Translations under genes and position numbers: made by a program | Shown here: piece after piece, positions 34,412-42,283 of the stretch | How the letters are laid out: every line of letters begins with the position of its first letter | How positions within the stretch are numbered: position 1 is the stretch's first letter | Assembly (NCBI GenBank): GCA_000514715.1 | Contig: KI911459.1 | Coordinates: 491,594-555,593, forward strand | Direction: 5' to 3' | Length of the DNA: 64,000 nt | From: Streptomyces sp. CNH099 | GTDB taxonomy: Bacteria; Actinomycetota; Actinomycetes; Streptomycetales; Streptomycetaceae | Notes under the pieces: model-generated | The model's database searches: none | What the model saw: only the letters and a program-made list of their open reading frames with translations | Told to the model about the DNA's origin: nothing

Positions 34412-35575
34412 ATGTCGTACACCCCTACCCCCGAGGACAGGTTCAGCTTCGGTCTGTGGACCGTCGGCTGGCAGGGGCGCGACCCCTTCGGCGATGCGAC
34501 CCGCGCGCCCCTCGACCCGGTCGAGAGCGTGCAGCGGCTGTCCGAGCTGGGGGCCTACGGCGTCACCTTCCACGATGACGACCTCATCCCCTTCGGCGCC
34601 TCCGAGACCGAGCGCGAGTCGCACGTCAAGCGCTTCCGCCAGGCGCTCGACGCCACCGGGATGGCCGTCCCCGCGGCCACCACGAACCTCTTCACCCACC
34701 CCGTCTTCAAGGACGGCGCCTTCACCGCCAACGACCGCGACGTCCGCCGCTACGCGCTGCGCAAGACGATCCGCAACATCGACCTGGCGGTGGAGCTGGG
34801 CGCGAAGACCTACGTCGCCTGGGGCGGCCGCGAGGGCGCCGAGTCCGGCGCCGCCAAGGACGTGCGCGTCGCGCTCGACCGGATGAAGGAGGCCTTCGAC
34901 CTGCTCGGCGAGTACGTCACCGGGCAGGGCTACGACCTGCGCTTCGCCATCGAGCCGAAGCCCAACGAGCCGCGCGGCGACATCCTGCTGCCCACCGTCG
35001 GCCACGTGCTGGCCTTCATCGAGCGGCTGGAGCGCCCCGAGCTGTACGGGGTCAACCCCGAGGTCGGGCACGAGCAGATGGCCGGGCTCAACTTCCCGCA
35101 CGGCATCGCCCAGGCGCTGTGGGCGGGCAAGCTGTTCCACATCGACCTCAACGGCCAGAACGGCATCAAGTACGACCAGGACCTGCGCTTCGGCGCCGGC
35201 GACGTGCGGGCCGCGTTCTGGCTGGTGGACCTGCTGGAGACGGCCGGCTACGCGGGTCCGCTGACCTTCGACTTCAAGCCGCCGCGCACCGAGGACAAGG
35301 AGGGCGTGTGGGCGTCGGCCGCCGGGTGCATGCGCAACTACCTGATCCTCAAGGAGCGCGCCGCCGCCTTCCGCGCCGACCCCGCCGTGCAGGAGGCGCT
35401 GCGCGCCTCGCGCCTCGACCAGCTCGCCCAGCCCACGGCCGACGACTCCGGGCTCGCCGGGCTGCTCGCCGACCGCGGCGCGTACGAGGACTTCGACCCG
35501 GAGGCCGCGGCGCAGCGCGGCATGGCCTTCGAGCGCCTGGACCAGCTGGCGATGGACCACCTGCTGGGCCTCTGA
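34412..35575 (+). CDS. xylA: Xylose isomerase
   Basis: A 387-aa class I xylose isomerase of the Streptomyces type, ATG 34412 after AAGGAG. Numbering aligns with the well-studied Streptomyces enzymes: H54 and D57 in TFHDDD, W137 in VAWGGREG, E181 and K183 in IEPKPNEPRGD, and later metal ligands in NPEVGHEQ and HIDLNGQ. It interconverts D-xylose and D-xylulose (and glucose/fructose) with two divalent metals, usually as a cytoplasmic tetramer. It is divergent from xylB and followed by a strong hairpin. Confidence 0.96.
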   Translation: MSYTPTPEDRFSFGLWTVGWQGRDPFGDATRAPLDPVESVQRLSELGAYGVTFHDDDLIPFGASETERESHVKRFRQALDATGMAVPAATTNLFTHPVFKDGAFTANDRDVRRYALRKTIRNIDLAVELGAKTYVAWGGREGAESGAAKDVRVALDRMKEAFDLLGEYVTGQGYDLRFAIEPKPNEPRGDILLPTVGHVLAFIERLERPELYGVNPEVGHEQMAGLNFPHGIAQALWAGKLFHIDLNGQNGIKYDQDLRFGAGDVRAAFWLVDLLETAGYAGPLTFDFKPPRTEDKEGVWASAAGCMRNYLILKERAAAFRADPAVQEALRASRLDQLAQPTADDSGLAGLLADRGAYEDFDPEAAAQRGMAFERLDQLAMDHLLGL

Positions 35576-35586
35576 GGCAACCGGCC

Positions 35587-35621
35587 CGCGGCGGCGCACG
35601 GCCCTCCCGTGCGCCGCCGCG
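35587..35621. terminator. Hairpin terminator after xylA
   Basis: Perfect 15-bp arms (35587-35601 and 35607-35621) with a 5-base CCCTC loop, eleven bases after the xylA stop. No T-run follows. Confidence 0.7.
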
Positions 35622-35710
35622 GCGCTCTGACCGGCGCGGAAGTGTCGCAACCCTGTCACGACCCCGGCGGAACCGATCCTTCCGCCGCCGCCCGGGGCGA
35701 AGCTGGGGCC

Positions 35711-36169
35711 ATGAGCTACCCGCCGCCCGAAGACACCCCGCCGCCGGACAGCACCCCGCCGGCCGGCAGCACCCAGCACTGGCCCGCGCCGCCCCCGCCG
35801 CCGCCCGTCCGGCAGAGCCGGAAGAAGCTGATCCTGGTGGTGGCCGCCGCCGTCGCGGTGCTGGCCGGCGGCGTCGGCGTGACGTACGCGGTCGTCAGCG
35901 GCGGCGGCGACGACGAGGACCCGCCGTGCGCCTGCACGCCGCCGCCGAGCGAGAGCCCTTCCGCCGGGCCGGACGACCCCCGGCTCCCGGAGGACGTCCC
36001 GACCGAGCTGCTGCCCAGCGGCCTGGACCCCGAGGACCTGCCCAGCGGCTTCGGCCCCGAGGACATCCCCACCGAGCTGCTGCCCAGCGGCCTGGACCCC
36101 GAGGACCTGCCCAGCGGCCTCACCCCGGAGGACATCCCCACCGAGCTGCTGCCCGAAGAGGTCTCCTAG
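35711..36169 (+). CDS. Membrane-anchored proline-rich protein with tandem repeats, function unknown
   Basis: A 152-aa hypothetical protein. ATG 35711 is chosen because it directly opens a Pro-rich cytoplasmic head (about 35 residues). A QSRKKL stop-transfer and one transmembrane helix (LILVVAAAVAVLAGG) follow at about 38-60. The external part contains a CAC motif and an acidic, Pro-rich tail made of two full and one partial copies of a 23-residue unit (PTELLPSGLDPEDLPSG, then variable F/L, G/T and PEDI). No enzymatic domain is recognised. Such proteins in Streptomyces may be surface or scaffold proteins; no function is assigned. Confidence 0.65.
   Translation: MSYPPPEDTPPPDSTPPAGSTQHWPAPPPPPPVRQSRKKLILVVAAAVAVLAGGVGVTYAVVSGGGDDEDPPCACTPPPSESPSAGPDDPRLPEDVPTELLPSGLDPEDLPSGFGPEDIPTELLPSGLDPEDLPSGLTPEDIPTELLPEEVS
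35999..36169 (+). repeat. 69-bp tandem repeat (2.5 copies) inside the membrane-anchored protein gene
   Basis: Units lie at 35999-36067 and 36068-36136, with a partial third at 36137-36169. The unit is a multiple of three, so copy number can change in frame. DNA identity between the first two units is very high; most changes are in the codons for F/L and G/T. Confidence 0.8.
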
Positions 36170-36217
36170 GCGGCCGCGGGCACCGCCCCCGCCCGCCCCG
36201 CCGTAGGATCGATCACC

Positions 36218-37114
36218 ATGACGACCCGGGCGGAGACCGTACGGCGTGCCGAGCGGCACGAGTTGACATTCCGCGGGCGCCGCCGGCGCTTCCTGCTCCT
36301 CCGCCCGGAGCCCGGCGGCGGCACCGGCCCCGTGCCGCTCGTCGTCGACCTGCACCCCAGCGCCCTCGGCCCCGCCGCGCAGCTGCGCGCCAGCGGGCTC
36401 GGCGAGCTGACCGCGCAGGGGTACGCCGTGGCGGCGCCGCAGGGCGCCCTGCCGTACCAGGGCGGCTGGGCCTGGTCGCTGCCCGGGGTGCCGCTGGCGG
36501 GGGAGGAGCGGATACGGGACGAGGCCGCCGGCGTCGACGACGTGGCCTTCCTCGCCGCGCTGCTCGACACCCTCGACGGCATGCTCGCCGTCGACCCCGC
36601 CCGCCGCCACCTGTCCGGCTTCTCCGGCGGCGCCCGGCTCGCGAGCCACGCCGCCGCCCGCTTCGGCGACCGCCTCGCGTCGGTGGCCTGCGTCGGCGGC
36701 GTCCGCCGGCCCGGCGGCCGCCACGCCACCGCTCCGCCGCTGCTCGCCGTCCACGGACTGCGCGACGACACCAACCCGTACCACGGCGGCGCCGGACCCC
36801 GCTGGGACGAGCCGGTGCCGGACGCCGTCGCCCGCTGGGCCGCCGCCGCGGGCTGCGCGGCCGAGCCCGTACGGACCGAACCCGCGCCCGGCGTCACCGA
36901 GTTCCGGCACCGCGACGCCGCCGGCCGCGCGCCCGTGCGCCTCGTCGCCGTCGCCGCCCTGGGCCACGCCTGGCCGGGCACGGCAGAGCCGCTGGTCGGC
37001 GGGCACCTGAGCGGTGCCGGAAGCAACGCGTACGACGCCTCGGCGGCCGTGCGCCGCTTCTTCGCCGAGTACCCCCGGACGCCCGGCGGCGCGCCGGCCG
37101 CCGACGCGCCCTGA
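36218..37114 (+). CDS. PHB-depolymerase-like alpha/beta hydrolase esterase
   Basis: A 298-aa alpha/beta hydrolase of the LpqC/feruloyl-esterase-like group, ATG 36218. LVVDLHPSALG supplies the oxyanion region, G-F-S-G-G at about 134-138 contains the nucleophile S136, the acid is probably Asp in VHGLRDDTNPY, and the base is His in ALGHAWPG. Members hydrolyse short-chain or aromatic esters; many homologues are secreted, but no signal peptide is visible here. It is followed within 23 bases by the convergent amino acid transporter operon. Confidence 0.82.
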   Translation: MTTRAETVRRAERHELTFRGRRRRFLLLRPEPGGGTGPVPLVVDLHPSALGPAAQLRASGLGELTAQGYAVAAPQGALPYQGGWAWSLPGVPLAGEERIRDEAAGVDDVAFLAALLDTLDGMLAVDPARRHLSGFSGGARLASHAAARFGDRLASVACVGGVRRPGGRHATAPPLLAVHGLRDDTNPYHGGAGPRWDEPVPDAVARWAAAAGCAAEPVRTEPAPGVTEFRHRDAAGRAPVRLVAVAALGHAWPGTAEPLVGGHLSGAGSNAYDASAAVRRFFAEYPRTPGGAPAADAP

Positions 37115-37137
37115 GCCGGGCCGCGCGCCGTACGCCC

Positions 37138-37932
37138 CTACAGCTCCCCGACCTCCGCCGCCGCCGGGTCCAGCACCCGCGCCAGGAACACCCGCGTCCG
37201 CCGGTGCTGCGGGTTGCCGATCACCTGCTCCGGCGCCCCCTGCTCCACGACGGCACCCTCGTCCATGAACACCACCCGGTCCGCCACCTCCCGCGCGAAG
37301 CTCATCTCGTGCGTGACCACGAGCATCGTCATGCCCTCGTCCGCGAGCTGGCGCATCACCGCCAGCACGTCGCCGACCAGCTCCGGGTCGAGCGCCGAGG
37401 TGGGCTCGTCGAAGAGCATCAGCTCCGGCTCCATCGACAGCGCCCGCGCGATCGCCACCCGCTGCTGCTGCCCGCCGGACAGCTGCGCCGGATAGGACGC
37501 CTCCTTGTCCGTGAGCCCCACCCGTACCAGGTTGGCCCGCGCGACCTTCTCCGCCTCCGGCCGGCTGCGGCCGAGCACCCGGCGCTGGGCGATGGTCAGG
37601 TTGTCCAGCGCCGTCAGGTGGGGGAAGAGGTTGAACGACTGGAAGACCATGCCGATCCGGCGGCGCACCCGGTCGATGTCGACGTCCGGGTCGGTGACCT
37701 CCGCGCCGGCCACGGAGATCCGCCCCGCGCTCGGCTCCTCCAGCATGTTCACGCAGCGCAGCAGCGTCGACTTGCCCGAGCCGGAGGGGCCGATGACGCA
37801 GACGACCTCGCCGCGCGCGACGGTCAGGTCGATGCCGCCGAGCACCTCCAGGTCGCCGAAGGACTTGCGCAGCCCCTCGATGCCGATGGCCGGGGCGCCC
37901 GGGTGCGTGTCCGCCTTGTCCAACCTGGTCAC
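37138..37932 (-). CDS. Polar amino acid ABC transporter ATP-binding protein (GlnQ type)
   Basis: A 264-aa ATPase, GTG 37932 overlapping the permease stop. Walker A GPSGSGKST is at about residue 49, Q-loop in MVFQSFNLFPHLTALDN, signature LSGGQQQR, Walker B LMLFDEPTSALD, and switch His in VTHEMSFAREVADR. The FxxFNLFPH pattern is typical of the polar amino acid family. It drives the binding protein and permease encoded just upstream. Glutamine, glutamate or a related amino acid is likely; the exact ligand cannot be read. Confidence 0.93.
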   Translation of the reverse strand: MTRLDKADTHPGAPAIGIEGLRKSFGDLEVLGGIDLTVARGEVVCVIGPSGSGKSTLLRCVNMLEEPSAGRISVAGAEVTDPDVDIDRVRRRIGMVFQSFNLFPHLTALDNLTIAQRRVLGRSRPEAEKVARANLVRVGLTDKEASYPAQLSGGQQQRVAIARALSMEPELMLFDEPTSALDPELVGDVLAVMRQLADEGMTMLVVTHEMSFAREVADRVVFMDEGAVVEQGAPEQVIGNPQHRRTRVFLARVLDPAAAEVGEL

Positions 37933-38768
37933 CTGGCCTTCGCCGCCTTCGCCTCTAGCCGCCGGACGAGGTGTCCGAGGGGGATGGTGATGATGAGGTA
38001 GCACAGCCCCGCGACGAGGATCGGGGTCAGGCTCAGGTTGTCGTTCAGCGCGTCGCGCCCGAACTTCGTCAGCTCCTTCTCGTCCGTCGCCAGTCCCAGC
38101 ACGTAGACGAGCGACGAGTCCTTGGTGAGCAGGATCAACTCGTTCGTCAGCGGCGGCAGCACGATCCGGAACGCCTGCGGGATCACGATCGAGACCATCG
38201 CCCGGGTCTGCGACATGCCCAGCGACCTGGCCGCCTCCACCTGCCCCTTGGGCACCGCCTGGATGCCGGCGCGGATGGTCTCCGCCATGTACGCGCCGCC
38301 GACCAGGCCGAGCGCAAGCATCGCGGTGACGTACAGGTTCATGTTCACCTGGAAGGCCAGCGGCACGCCGTAGCCGAGGGCGATGAACACCAGCAGCGCG
38401 GGCACGCCGCGGAAGAACTCGATGTACGTGGTCGCCAGCCACCGGTTCGGCGGCACGGACGACAGCTTCATCAGCGCCAGCAGCAGCCCGAGCGCCAGCC
38501 CGAAGGCGAAGCCGAGCGCGGTGTACGTGACCGTGTTCACGAGCGCGGTGGTGATCACCTCGGGGAACTGGTCCCGCGCGACGTCGAGGTTGAAGAACGC
38601 GTCCTTGACCTCGCCCCAGTCCGCGAGCAGGCCCACGGCGGCGGCCGCCGCGGCCAGCGCCCCGTACTGCGCGCCGCGCGCCAGCTTCGCCCGCTGGCGC
38701 CGGGTCAGGGACCTGCCGCCGCGCGCCGGGCCGGGTCCCCCGCCGGACTCCTTGCCGGGCTCCTTCAC
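37929..38768 (-). CDS. Polar amino acid ABC transporter permease
   Basis: A 279-aa permease, GTG 38768 overlapping the stop of the binding protein (GTGA). A hydrophilic, basic N-terminus of about 30 residues precedes the first helix. The HisM-type motifs are TALVNTVTYTALGFAFG, IEFFRGVPALLVFI, AYMAETIRAGIQAVPKGQVEAA (coupling loop) and IPQAFRIVLPPLTNELI. A single permease gene implies a homodimeric channel. It lies between the binding protein and ATPase genes in a three-gene operon. Confidence 0.92.
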   Translation of the reverse strand: MKEPGKESGGGPGPARGGRSLTRRQRAKLARGAQYGALAAAAAAVGLLADWGEVKDAFFNLDVARDQFPEVITTALVNTVTYTALGFAFGLALGLLLALMKLSSVPPNRWLATTYIEFFRGVPALLVFIALGYGVPLAFQVNMNLYVTAMLALGLVGGAYMAETIRAGIQAVPKGQVEAARSLGMSQTRAMVSIVIPQAFRIVLPPLTNELILLTKDSSLVYVLGLATDEKELTKFGRDALNDNLSLTPILVAGLCYLIITIPLGHLVRRLEAKAAKAR

Positions 38769-39559
38769 CGGGGTGCCTCGCCGAACCACTTCTTGTAGAT
38801 CCTGTCGTAGGTGCCGTCGTCCTTCGCCTTCGCGAGGACGTCGTTGATCACCTTCAGCAGTTCCTTGTCGTCCTTGCCGACGCCGATGCCGTACTGCTCG
38901 CCGGTGTCGAACTCGGTGGAGACCTCGAACTCCGGGCGTTCCCTGACCCAGTCGTAGAGCACGCCGTTGTCGTTGATCGCCGCCGTGATCTGCCCGCCCT
39001 CCAGCGCCTGCAGCTGCAGCCCGAGGTCCTCGTAGTCCTTGACCTCGACGCCGTCCGCGTTGTCCTCCGCGTACATCTGGCCCGTGGTGTCCATCTGCAC
39101 GCCGAGGCGCTCGCCCTTCAGCGACTCCAGCGAGTCGAAGCCGGAGCCCTTCTTCGTCGCCAGCGCCTGCGTGGCCTCGAAGTACGGGTCGGAGAAGGCG
39201 AACTTCTGCTGCCGCTCCTCGGTGATGGTCATGCCGGCCGCCGACAGGTCGCACTTGTTGGAGGCGAACACCGCCCCGGACTCGATGCCTTCGAAGGGCG
39301 TGTCGATGACCTCCTGCTCGACGTCCAGCTCCTCGGCGACGAGATCCATCAGCTCGATGTCGAAGCCGACGATGTCACCGCTCTTCTTGTCCTCGTACTC
39401 GAAGGGCTTGTACGGCAGTCCGGTGCAGTTGAGCAGCTTGCCGTCCTCGACGAGCGGCACGTCGCCGCTCTGCCCGGACTTCTCGGTGCTGCTGCACCCG
39501 GCGAGGAGCGCGGCTGCCGCGCCCAGGGCTATGAGTGGCAGCGGGGGGCGGTACGACAC
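38765..39559 (-). CDS. Polar amino acid ABC transporter substrate-binding lipoprotein
   Basis: A 264-aa family-3 solute-binding protein. GTG 39559 is chosen because GAGGAGG lies 5 bases upstream. A short signal sequence ends in the lipobox LLAGC at about residue 20. Motifs include YKPFEYEDKKSGDIVGFDIELM, the FSDPYF segment and DTTGQMYAEDN, all family-typical. It captures an amino acid outside the cell and delivers it to the permease. It is first in its operon. The 134-base gap upstream to the HTH-citrate synthase gene shows no gene. Confidence 0.92.
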   Translation of the reverse strand: MSYRPPLPLIALGAAAALLAGCSSTEKSGQSGDVPLVEDGKLLNCTGLPYKPFEYEDKKSGDIVGFDIELMDLVAEELDVEQEVIDTPFEGIESGAVFASNKCDLSAAGMTITEERQQKFAFSDPYFEATQALATKKGSGFDSLESLKGERLGVQMDTTGQMYAEDNADGVEVKDYEDLGLQLQALEGGQITAAINDNGVLYDWVRERPEFEVSTEFDTGEQYGIGVGKDDKELLKVINDVLAKAKDDGTYDRIYKKWFGEAPR

Positions 39560-39693
39560 GGTGCCTCCTCGGCAGGTCGGCGCTGGGGGTGCGCTGCGGG
39601 AATGCGTGAATCCTGCCATCGGTCTACGCGCGTGTCTCCGCCCCGGTCATTGCGAGCAGGTAACGGAGCCGCTCACATGATCCATAACGTTCC

Positions 39694-40920
39694 CTATGGG
39701 AGGGGTTGTTCGGGGGGCGGGCCGGTGTAACGGCCGCTCGGACGCATGCGCAGGGGGCGCTCGGCGTACTCCTCCAGCGCGTGCGCGACCCAGCCGGCCG
39801 TGCGCGCCACCGCGAACACCGTCTCGCCGGCCTCCGCCGGCATGTCCGCCGACACCGTCAGCACGGCGAGCGCCAGGTCGACGTTCGGCCGCACGGACAC
39901 GTGCCGCGCGGTGATCTCGGCGATCCGGCGGGCCGCGGCCAGCGCCGCCCCGGCCGGCGGGATCGCGTCCAGCAGCGTGAACAGCGCCTCGGCGCGCGGG
40001 TCCGCGCCGGGGTACAGCCGGTGGCCGAGGCCCGGCACCCGGCGCCCCGCGCGCAGGTGGTCGGAGACCACGGCGGCGGCGCTGCCGCGCGCCAGCGCCT
40101 CGGCGAGCATGCGGTGCGCGAGGCCGCTGGCGGCGCCGTGCAGCGGGCCGTCGAGGGCGCCGAGGCCGGTGGAGACGACGGCGTACGGGTGCGCCCGGGC
40201 GGAGGCGGCGACGCGGGCGGCGAGGGTGGAGGCCGCCAGGTCGTGGTCGATGAGCAGGGTGAGCGCGGTGTCCAGGCAGCGTACGAAGCCGGGGTCGGGC
40301 GGCAGCGCGGTCAGCCGCGCCCACAGCCGCCGGGCCACGGGGGCGGCCGGCTCGTGTGCCCGCCCGGCGAGCGGGAGCGCGCCTGCCATGGTGGCGACGA
40401 GGCCGCGGGCGGTGGCCCGGACGGCCTCGCCGTCGAGGTCGAAGCGCAGCGGGTCGGCCGCCGCGGCGGCCACGGCGGCGGCGCGCAGCCGGTCGACCGG
40501 GCCGGCGTGGCCGGGGAGCGCCGCGGCGGCGGCGGTGGCGGCGGCCAGCGGCTCGGGCGGGGCGGTGAAGCGGACGCCGGGGGTGAGCCGGCCGGTCCAC
40601 AGCCAGTCGGCGACCTCCTCGTAGCCGTACGCGGCGGCCAGGGCGGTGGCGTCGACGCCGCGGAAGAAGTACCGGTCGCGCTCGATGAGCGTGATGCCCG
40701 TACGCACCGGGGTGCCCGCCGGGGTGTCGCCGTCCTCCGCGGCGGCGTGCGGCCGGCGGTGGCGGCGGGCGAGCGCGTCGACCTCCCGGGCGTCGAACCG
40801 GCTGCCGCGGCCCCCGGGCGCCCTGCGGCTGCTCAGCAGGCCCCGGCTGACGTAGGCGTAGACGGTCTCGGGCTTCACGCCCAGCCGCTCGGCGGCCTCG
40901 CGCGTGCTCAGCTCGTCCAT
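39694..40920 (-). CDS. Citrate synthase-family protein with N-terminal helix-turn-helix
   Basis: A 408-aa fusion, ATG 40920. Residues 1-50 form an excisionase/MerR-like DNA-binding domain (STREAAERLGVKPETVYAYVSRGLL, split as TREAAERLGV and ETVYAYVSRGLL, then GRGSRFDAREVDAL). The remainder is a small-type citrate synthase with the triad apparently intact: H261 (GPLHGA), H300 (GLGHRLY) and D348 (NVDLAL). It could be an active citrate or methylcitrate synthase, a metabolite-sensing regulator, or both. It is divergent from another citrate synthase across palindromes. S. coelicolor has a comparable adjacent pair, as I recall. Confidence 0.85.
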   Translation of the reverse strand: MDELSTREAAERLGVKPETVYAYVSRGLLSSRRAPGGRGSRFDAREVDALARRHRRPHAAAEDGDTPAGTPVRTGITLIERDRYFFRGVDATALAAAYGYEEVADWLWTGRLTPGVRFTAPPEPLAAATAAAAALPGHAGPVDRLRAAAVAAAAADPLRFDLDGEAVRATARGLVATMAGALPLAGRAHEPAAPVARRLWARLTALPPDPGFVRCLDTALTLLIDHDLAASTLAARVAASARAHPYAVVSTGLGALDGPLHGAASGLAHRMLAEALARGSAAAVVSDHLRAGRRVPGLGHRLYPGADPRAEALFTLLDAIPPAGAALAAARRIAEITARHVSVRPNVDLALAVLTVSADMPAEAGETVFAVARTAGWVAHALEEYAERPLRMRPSGRYTGPPPEQPLP

Positions 40921-40944
40921 CCACTCCCCGCCGCCCGCTTCATA

Positions 40945-40978
40945 TTGATCGGATCAAGATTGACACCCATTGAATCAA
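40945..40978. promoter_or_regulatory. TTGATC/TTGA palindromes between the citrate synthase genes
   Basis: TTGATC-G-GATCAA (40945-40957) and TTGA-A-TCAA (40970-40978) are perfect palindromes 12 bases apart in the 99-base divergent gap. A further TCAAATCAAT lies at 40989-40998. The cluster is A/T-rich compared with its surroundings and is a natural site for autoregulation by the HTH-citrate synthase, which is inference. Confidence 0.55.
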
Positions 40979-41019
40979 GGGTGGACAGTCAAATCAATAG
41001 AGGAGAGAGGAAGACCGGC

Positions 41020-42183
41020 ATGGCCACACCCCGGACCGTCACCCCCGCCCCCGCCCCCCGCGGGCTCAGCGGCGTCGTCGTCACCGAGACCCGGCTGGGC
41101 GACGTTCGCGGACGCGAGGGCTTCTACCACTACCGCCAGTACTCGGCGGTGGACCTCGCCCGCGAGCGCACCTTCGAGGACGTCTGGCACCTGATGTTCG
41201 ACGGCGAGCTGCCGGACGCCGCGCAGCGCGCCGCGTTCACCGCGCGCACGACCGCGCTGCGGCACCTGCCCGGCGACCTGCGCGACGCGCTGCCGGCCAT
41301 CGCCCGCTCCGGCGTGCTCGCCGGCCCGCTCGCCGGGCTCCGCACCGCGCTCTCCCAGGCCGGCGCCGCGGCCGGCTTCCGGCCGCTGTACGACCTCACG
41401 CCCGCGCAGCGCCGCGAGGACGCGCTCGCCGCCTGCGCGATGGTGCCCACGCTGCTGGCCGCGCTGCACCGCCTCGGCCGGGGCGAGGACCCCGTCGAGC
41501 CCCGCGACGACCTGCCGTACGCCGCCAACTACCTGTACATGCTCACCGGCCAGGAGCCCGACCCCGCGCGTGCCCGGGCGATCGAGGCGTACCTGATCTC
41601 CACGATCGACCACGGCTTCAACGCCTCCACCTTCACCGCCCGCACCGTCGCCTCCACCGGCGCGGACCTGGCCGCGTGCCTCGTCGGTGCGATCGGCGCG
41701 CTGTCCGGGCCGCTGCACGGCGGCGCGCCGAGCCGGGCGCTGGACGCCCTCGACGCGATCGGCACCCCGGACCGGATCGACCCGTGGATCCGTGCACGGG
41801 TGCTGGCGGGCGAGCGGATCATGGGCTTCGGGCACGCCGTCTACCGCACGGAGGACCCGCGCTCCCGGCTGCTGCGCGGGTTCGCGGAGTCGTTCGGCGG
41901 CCCGCTGGTGGAGTTCGCGGTGCAGGTCGAGCGGCGGGTGGTGGAGATACTCGCGGAGCTGAAGCCGGGGCGGGAGCTGCACACGAACGTGGAGTTCTAC
42001 GCGGGCGTGGTGATGGAGCAGTGCGGGCTGCCGCGGGAGATGTTCACGCCCACGTTCGCGGCGGCGCGGGCGGTGGGCTGGAGCGCGAACGTGCTGGAAC
42101 AGGCGGAGGACAGCAAGATCATCCGACCGGCGGCCCGGTACGTGGGCCCGCCCCCGCCGGAGCCGGTCCCCGCGGTGGCCTGA
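41020..42183 (+). CDS. Citrate synthase (small actinobacterial type)
   Basis: A 387-aa citrate synthase, ATG 41020 after GAGGAGAGAGG. Conserved parts are the DVWHLMFDGELP N-terminal segment, catalytic H233 (GPLHGGAP) and H272 (GFGHAVY). The third position, Asp in most family members, is Glu here (E325 in HTNVEFYAG), and HRVY is HAVY; I recall similar wording in other actinobacterial homologues. It condenses oxaloacetate with acetyl-CoA or a longer acyl-CoA. It is divergent from the HTH-fused paralogue, with which it shares the operator-like gap. Confidence 0.87.
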   Translation: MATPRTVTPAPAPRGLSGVVVTETRLGDVRGREGFYHYRQYSAVDLARERTFEDVWHLMFDGELPDAAQRAAFTARTTALRHLPGDLRDALPAIARSGVLAGPLAGLRTALSQAGAAAGFRPLYDLTPAQRREDALAACAMVPTLLAALHRLGRGEDPVEPRDDLPYAANYLYMLTGQEPDPARARAIEAYLISTIDHGFNASTFTARTVASTGADLAACLVGAIGALSGPLHGGAPSRALDALDAIGTPDRIDPWIRARVLAGERIMGFGHAVYRTEDPRSRLLRGFAESFGGPLVEFAVQVERRVVEILAELKPGRELHTNVEFYAGVVMEQCGLPREMFTPTFAAARAVGWSANVLEQAEDSKIIRPAARYVGPPPPEPVPAVA

Positions 42184-42190
42184 GCGGGCC

Positions 42191-42244
42191 CGCCCGCGGC
42201 GGCCCGTGTGCCCGGCGGGCCCCGCACGCCGCACGCCGCGGGCG
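42191..42244. terminator. Hairpin between convergent citrate synthase and SWIM genes
   Basis: CGCCCGCGGCG (42191-42201) and its complement at 42234-42244 form perfect 11-bp arms around a 32-base loop, between two converging stops. It could terminate both transcripts. Confidence 0.45.
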
Positions 42245-42283
42245 GCGGCGTGGCCCGCCTGCGGCGTGGCCGCGCGGCCGGGA

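Noticed and set aside
35999..36169. Possible CRISPR-like array
   Set aside because: The repeats are directly adjacent, in frame, and form part of a coding sequence without spacers.
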